From Onchocerca volvulus (Eukaryota > Nematoda > Chromadorea > Rhabditida > Onchocercidae): a stretch of 64,000 nt of DNA. Where the stretch lies: NCBI GenBank assembly GCA_000499405.2, contig HG738139.1, forward strand, positions 4,121,561-4,185,560, written 5' to 3'. A program made the position numbers and the translations under genes. Below are positions 57,097-64,000 of the stretch, in pieces. A model generated the notes under the pieces. That model was not told the origin of the DNA and did not search any database. It was given only the letters and a program-made list of their open reading frames with translations. Within the stretch, counting starts at the first letter, position 1, and every line of letters starts with the position of its first letter.

Positions 57097-59297
57097 ACTT
57101 AAATTTACACAATCAGAGTAAAATGTTAAAAATTCATATCTTGAAATAGATAATCCTGTTTTATCAAAATATTTCGAGAAGATAAGCAATTATTTCGTAA
57201 TTTATTAACTAAATTTTCCAAAAAAGATAAAAAAAAAAAAAAAAAAGATCGATTGATAAATTGATCAGTGAATATCAATTTGTTCCACTATTGAATACAA
57301 TTTTTTTTGGAAGGAAAAAAACTAAAGTCATACATTTATTGAAATAACATAATCGAAAAGATAATTCTTTTTTTACAAAAAAAAAAAGACAAAGATAATG
57401 TATCAATGCTTTTTTAAATAAATTTTGCAAATTTTTCCAATCACTAAAATTAGTAATATAAAATTGAAATCGTTGTTAGATATTTTTGTTACTTAAAAAT
57501 TTTATCAATTTTAATTCATTGAGAACAAACTTATAGCATCATAGATTTTTATCATTTCAATTTTTATAATTTGAAAATTCAATTTATTCAATCCATTTTT
57601 CTTTTTTGCAAATCCTAATCAAATTTTTAAGTTTATTTAAGTTTAAATTAAATCCTAAAATAAACTTAAAATTTTTCCAGCCAAAAAAAGATTAATGCAA
57701 CAAAAAGGGAAGGAAAATTTTTCTTTTTTGCTTGAATATAAGTAATAGATAATTTTTGCTTGCTTTTCAAAAATTCATATTTACTTCCTTGTTTGCATAT
57801 CGTTTTATAAAACTTTTGAAAAAAAAGAATTGTGTCAAAGTGGGAAAAGAAAAACGCTAAATTTTCTAAAATTTTTTACTACACAATTTTCAATTCAATT
57901 CAAACAACACATAAATTCAATAGAGAAAAATGGATGAAAAAAAAAGAAGAAGAAAAAGATGCCAAACTCAAAAATTTATTCATATTTTTCAACAAAACAT
58001 ATTTATCAATATGTTTTGTTTGCATAATTCGTCAAAATTTGACAGTTAACTAACAATTTCCTTTTTGTGCTAAATTTTCAAAAATGTTTATCTAAAATTC
58101 ATTGAACGCTTGCTTTTTTTTTTTTTCTAAGATTTAAAATTCATTTATACTTCCTCATCTTATATCGTTCCTTTTGTATCTTTCATTCCACTTTTATAAT
58201 AATATTTATTTTAGATAAGCAAATTTGACCTATTAATTAATAAATTATAATGAATTAGCGCAAATGAAATTGCCATATGCATATTTGAAACAATTTAAGG
58301 TCTATTTTTAATTTGACTAATATTTGAAGAATTAATATTAAAATAAAAATTGGAGAAAATATAGCAAATTTAATTCGTCTCGTATTGTAAATATTTTCAT
58401 CCTTATTTTGACAAAAATATGGGCTAAATGTAAATATAAAAATAGTGCGAAAAAAGAATTTACAAGATTTTTGAATACAAAAAAAAAAGAAAAAAATGAA
58501 ATGAAATGAAACGGAAATTTATGACTATTTGGAGAGTATTGTTAGCTTGATATTTTTAGTTTTGATTTAATATTACAAAATTCATTTCATTTCATTCATT
58601 AGTTAAATTTTATTGCTCTCCGAAAATTTGTAAAATGATTGTTGACGAAAATATGGAAGAACAATGAAATTAAAATTAAATTCCAAAAGCAACCAAAATA
58701 AATCAAAATATAAGAAGTTTGTTTGAGATAAAATGGAAAAAAAAAACTGACATACTAATTGCATAGATTATTTATATACTTCAAAAATATATTTATATAT
58801 TAAAATAAATTATTAGAATTTTAAGGATAATTTCTTGCTCTATTGCTAATCGAAAATTTCCGCAAAAATTTTTTAACTAATTAAATGCGAGGATTATAGG
58901 GTATGAATAAATATTCTTAAATTTTTAAAAGTAAAATAAATTCTAATTTAAAAATCTAGCATTTCTTTTTCAAATCAAACCATTAACAGTTAATTTTAAG
59001 GTAAGATTAAAATTCGATACATTTCGCTGAATGTATTCTAAAATACTGTAAAAATTTATTAACAGAAAATATCGAATAGTTCAAAATTTGAATTTATTCT
59101 AAAAATTTTCCTTTACGAATTAAATCCAAAAATATCTATAAATAAAAAATGCCCAATCTTCCTGCTCCTCTTTTTTCATACCACTATCCCTTTTCAGAAA
59201 AAACGATTACGGTATTTTAAATCACATTCACTCTATTCTCTTACGATATCTTCCGTACAGCTTCTGTAATTTTCAGTGTTCAACAATGAAGATATAT

Positions 59298-59366
59298 ATA
59301 AATTGCCGTAATCTATACAAATATACATAAATTACCGTAATCGATAAAAATATGCATAAATTTTCA
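59298..59366. repeat. 29-bp tandem repeat
   Basis: Two copies of ATAAATT(G/A)CCGTAATC with an AT-rich remainder start at 59298 and 59327. A third partial copy starts at 59356. Confidence 0.75.
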
Positions 59367-62300
59367 TAAAATTATACAATTAATTTCTTTATGTCACATA
59401 ATATCACATTAAAAAAAATGCGTAACATTATGTGTCAAAAAAAAAGAAAAAAAAAATTTAAACATTTTAATATTATCAATAATTTATTTCATGTTGGTAA
59501 ATAAATTTATTAAAAATTAGAAATGTATTTATGTAAATAATAAATTTCATCATTTACTCAAGCAATCTCTTCTCTTTTTTTTCGATTAATTGATGAAATA
59601 CAATGGAATCAATTAATATAATTATCTTTTTTTCAAATAAAATTTGTTAGATTAAATGTGAAGGGGAAAAAAAACAAAAAAACTAGCCATTTTAAAAATT
59701 TCTTCTTTTTTTTTCTTTTCTTTTAATCCATTTCCTTTATCCATCATCAACTATTTTCCTTATTGCTAAAAAAGACAAAAATTTTTCATTAATCGTATTG
59801 GATCCGCCTTACTTACGCAATAAATAAATATCAAACAAATATATACCAAAACTTTTTGGCAATCAAAAATTGACCGATTGGAAATGAAAATTCGCCTGTT
59901 TTGTTGAATGTTTGTTGACAAAATTATCCATTCCAATCTTTCCGTCTTTTTTTTTTTTTTTTTTTTACGGCCTCTTTACTATTTGATTTATTATTTATTT
60001 ATGCTTTATAGTTGAATAATTGATACAATAACATATATATGTTTTTTGGGAGAATATTTTTATTCCGATTTATAATTTCCAATTTTTGATTTTTTTTTTT
60101 CCAATTAACTATCAATTATTACTTCCGCATTCTTTTTTGTTTTTTCATTTTTGTTTTCTTCATCATCTTATAACAATTTAATAAATTATCTTTATAAGAA
60201 GTATTCATAACTAATTAATTAAGTTTAAATTATAAAATCAATTTTTGCAAAATTTCATAACAATTTAAATTAATTAACGAATTCAAATGGGCCGTGTTTG
60301 TTTTGGAATACATATAAATAATGCATTTTCAGATCATTTTATTATAAAATATCATAAGTATATCAGTTTATTCAAATTTTTTACTATATTTTGGAAAAGC
60401 TATTTAAAAAAAAAAACCTTTTTACAAATGAAGATTTTGAAAAAAAAGGAAAAAATTTCAAACTTTTATGAAATTATTGAAAATTGACCGTTTCATTAAT
60501 GAACTGAAAACTGGATATTTCTCTTTTTTTTTCTCATGTCTCTTTTATTCTATGAAAATTTTTGCGACAATTTTGTTCTTTCTCTTTCGTATTTTTTTCC
60601 TTTCCTTTTTTTTTTTTGCTTTTTGCCTTTTTTTTTCTTTTTTTAATTTCCCTTCTATTCAAGAATTTCAACAAGTTTTCTCGAAAAAAAAAAAAAAAAA
60701 GGATGAACGATGTTTTGAGATTAATCGAACACGGATACAAAGTGGAATATTTGGTGATGAAAAAAGAGACGAGAGTTATTTTTTTCGGAACGATATTTGA
60801 AAAAAAAAAAAAAAAGAAAGAAATAATCAAAATGCACCCCCGTAGGGCAAAGAAAAAAAAAATTTTAAATTAGGAATTAACGGATGACAGGAGTAGGGCA
60901 AAATGCGTAGGAAAAATAAAAAATGAATAAAATTGCAGTTAAAAGGACCCAATTAATTCGGCAAATTTGAATTTCGTAAAATGAAAAAAATAAAAAAACA
61001 ATATTTTTTTTCCGCCTTATTGTTCTTATATAAATATATTTTATTCGTTTTTTCTTTTTCCTTTTCTTTTTCATTTTTGTTGATTTCCGTTTGCTATCGG
61101 AAATGATATATGTTTTTTTTTTCTAATTTGAAGAAAAAAAAAGAGTGAAATTAACTTTTACTTTCTTTTTTTTTCTGGTTTTCCAAAAAAAAAAAAAGAT
61201 GCATAAATTAAAAAAATTTCTTTAAAATAATTTGCAACGTAATTTCAAGAATAATTTTATTAAATTTTCTGTTATTTTTTATTTCGTATCAATATGACTA
61301 AATGTAAACTGAAACTTATCAGTTATTCAATTAATTTTACTTCAATGATATCCATATACTTCATTTATCTAATTTGTTATACTGATGAGAAATTTTATCA
61401 TTTCATATCTTGTATGTTTTAATTTTTAAAAAAAGAGTATAAATTTTATATGTACATGAATTGCAAATTACTAATTAAACAATTTGGAATTCATCTTTAA
61501 TTAAGAATAACAAATTCTTAATAAAAATCATTTTTCTACTGAAATTTCATATATTAATTAAAATGTATATTTTAAGAACAAAAAAAAATTTATAGATTGC
61601 AACAGAAAAAGTATATATGCATGAATTGTATATTTAAGGAAAAAAAGCAATCTTCTCTTTATTTTAAAATTTCAAAAAGTATTAAATAAAATTACAAAAT
61701 TATGAAATGATTAAGTACATTAGTATTACCAGACTGGAAAAAAACAATTACTGTCAGAAATGTTTCTTTTTTTTTTTTAAATTAATTACAAAATAATTAA
61801 TTTGCATTTTCTCTTGCAAATTATTTCAATTTTGCAATTTTGCAAAAATGAAATTTTAAGTTTACAATTTCAATTTTATAATTTTTCAAAAATGACAATC
61901 CATAATTAAAAGAAATTTTCAAGTATATATTCTTCAAATAATACATAATATATGAAAATTTTAGAGAGGAAATGAAATTTTGTTAAGAAAAAAAAAAGAA
62001 AAATATTTTTTTCATATTTTTAAGATATGTTTCAAATTTTCTAAATTTTTTTCTCTCCATCTGAAAAAAATAAAAAGAAAGTAACAAAGGAAAAACCGAA
62101 AAGATCATTATCCATTCATGGTCATGATCATATATCATCACCAATCTGTCGCCTGTCATCAGTCAGCTTCAATATAATATCAAATTTGTTACTTTTTATC
62201 CTGCCTGAATGGATTGTTTTGTAAAACTGGATTTTAAAACATATTTTAAAAGAAAAACAAAAAGAAGAGGATAAAGAGGAAAATGAATGGATGTCCTCTT

Positions 62301-62960
62301 GTCCCCAATGTAATTTTTAATTCGTTCGCAACAACAAAACAAAAATGACAAATAATAAATGAGAAAGAAAAAAAAAAAGAAAGGAAGAAATGAAACAGTA
62401 ATATACGGAATTTTCTCTTTTCATTTTTTTTTTTTTTAATTTAAATTTTTCATTTTCTTCCTTTTTTTTTTCTGCAAAAATTCTAACTGGGCATTGTCCA
62501 TTTTTATTTTCCTTCCTTCTTTCTTTCTTTCCTTGTTTTTTCTCGTCATTTTTTTTTTTTTTTTAAATCAATCCATCGTTCTTGAATTGGGAAAAAAGAA
62601 GGGAAGAAATAACCTTTTCTTTCCAAAAAACTTTTTCTTTTCCATCTTACTTATTATTATTTCTTCTTTCCAATATGAAAACTTGTTCCATTAAAAATAT
62701 TCTCTCCTTTAAAATATTGACTGTAATGTTGTTTTTATTGAAAATATGTTATTTCGCCTATCCGATTTCAAACATATGAAGGACAACAACACAAATTTGT
62801 TTTCCTTTTTTTGGTCTATTTGATGATCATTTTTGTCAACCATTCTACTAACAACATCATTGTTTATAACAAATAACAAATAATAACAATAGTACTATTC
62901 ACTTATCATCATCATTATCATTATTATTATCATTATCACTATCTACAGTTACCGCTGTCG

Positions 62961-63263
62961 CCCAATTTCTATTATCACTGATAACAGTAACAAATACGAA
63001 AAACAAAAATATCAATAATAACAAAAACATCAATATTATTATCATCACTAATCTTATTACTATTATTGTTGTTATTGTTATTATTATCATCATCTATTAT
63101 TATTGCCATCGAATTGTTATTATCATTGATAAGAAAACACTATTATTATTATCATTAATCTTATCATTATTATTATTATTATTATCATTACCTATTATTA
63201 TTATGGGCCATCCAATTTCTATTATCATTGATAATAGTAATAGATACGAATAATAAAAACAAA
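62961..63263. repeat. dispersed repeat with 19-nt palindromes in an ATT-rich array
   Basis: Two copies of a unit of about 50 nt start at about 62961 and 63211. Both contain CCAATTTCTATTATCA and a palindrome-like core. In the second copy the core is the exact palindrome CTATTATCATTGATAATAG (63218-63236). A weaker third copy lies near 63112. The stretch between is ATT/ATC microsatellite. The copies are about 250 nt apart. Confidence 0.7.
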
Positions 63264-64000
63264 CAAAATAATAAAATTCGTTTTTCATTATTCTATGTTT
63301 AAGAAGCAATCATTTCAATCATTTTCATGACATATACATATAATAACACCAATTTTTATTTCTATTTTTCCATTTAAATAAACTTGCAAAAAAAAGGCAA
63401 ACAAAAATTTCATTCAATTTTAAAAAATATCTTCCAATTTTCTTTTTTTTTTTCTGTTCATATTTGATCTATTCGTTCATTATTTAGTTATACATCCATT
63501 CATTCATAACCATAAATTCTTTCATTCAAATTCAATCATATTTAATCATTTAGTTTTCTATTGATAATATCAGTTGAAATCATTATCAGCTTGCAATTTC
63601 TTTTTTCCTATTCATTATTTCCTATTTATTATGTTTTTTATCGTTATCATTAATATTTATTCATATTAATAATAATATTATTATTATTACGAATAATATT
63701 TATTACCAATTTACTTATTGCATATATCATTAAAGTATATTTGTAATTTTAAACTAAGAACATTTAATTCAATCCAATTCTATTTATTATTTTATTTGCA
63801 TATATCATTCCATATAATCTATTAATTCATATTTTTCAATTCAATTCATTTTAATATCTTATTGTACTTACAATTTTAAATTAGAAATGATTAATTCACT
63901 TTTTTTTTTTGTTTTCAATTCCATGCAATTTTGATCCTTCTTTTTTGGAAAAAGAAAAGGAAGATAATTGTTTCGTTATCAAATTTATTGTTTGTCTGTA

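Larger units (their letters stand above)
51766..64000. other. AT-rich intron or intergenic DNA
   Basis: If the zinc-finger gene continues beyond the window, this is its fourth intron; otherwise intron plus flank. I searched by eye for the missing half of the second zinc finger and did not find it. The region is dominated by poly-T/poly-A, ATT-type repeats and the small features listed separately. Confidence 0.45.

Noticed and set aside
60534..60873. Overlapping Phe/Lys-rich ORFs on both strands
   Set aside because: They come from poly-T/poly-A runs, with no coding signal.

Overview
The window looks like nuclear DNA of a parasitic nematode, most likely a filarial (spirurid, clade III) worm. 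It is very AT-rich, with long homopolymer runs. Its genes are split into many small exons with GT..AG introns. In most of the gene models a good 3' splice acceptor lies 1 to about 35 nt upstream of the start codon, the layout expected for spliced-leader trans-splicing. Protein families were recognised by reading; no database search was possible. Exon chains were accepted only when every intron phase closed and the total coding length was a multiple of three.

Left third (1-23.2 kb) is gene-dense. ATG101, an autophagy-initiation HORMA protein (485-2822, +), is followed by DNA polymerase alpha subunit B (4335-9469, +). Convergent to these is the SR-type splicing regulator SWAP (10145-17560, -, 19 exons). 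Upstream of SWAP on the same strand is a 15-exon gene for a 692-residue protein I do not recognise (18486-23224, -).

Middle (23.2-44.4 kb) is sparse. It holds two small minus-strand multi-exon genes of unknown function (25884-28178 and 32375-33884), a decayed Helitron helicase with a recognisable CTAG terminus (29448-about 31690, -), one weak single-exon candidate (35416-35616), and microsatellites in otherwise featureless AT-rich DNA.

Right third (44.4-64 kb) is the 5' part of a plus-strand C2H2 zinc-finger gene. A tiny first coding exon at 44566 joins in phase, across a 5.5 kb intron, to exons at 50079, 51016 and 51646. The model then stops inside the second zinc finger, so the rest lies further right, in or beyond the window. 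The remaining 12 kb reads as intron or intergenic DNA with short repeats and a few small non-random islands.

The most interesting points are: two extra exon-like segments inside the SWAP gene, one an exact 45-nt in-frame cassette, which recalls the known self-regulation of Drosophila su(w-a); a Phe-to-Leu change in the WF finger of ATG101; five UGUAAAUA (Pumilio-type) motifs in 0.9 kb downstream of ATG101; and three multi-exon genes with no family I can name. No CRISPR array, rRNA, tRNA or SL-RNA gene was seen.
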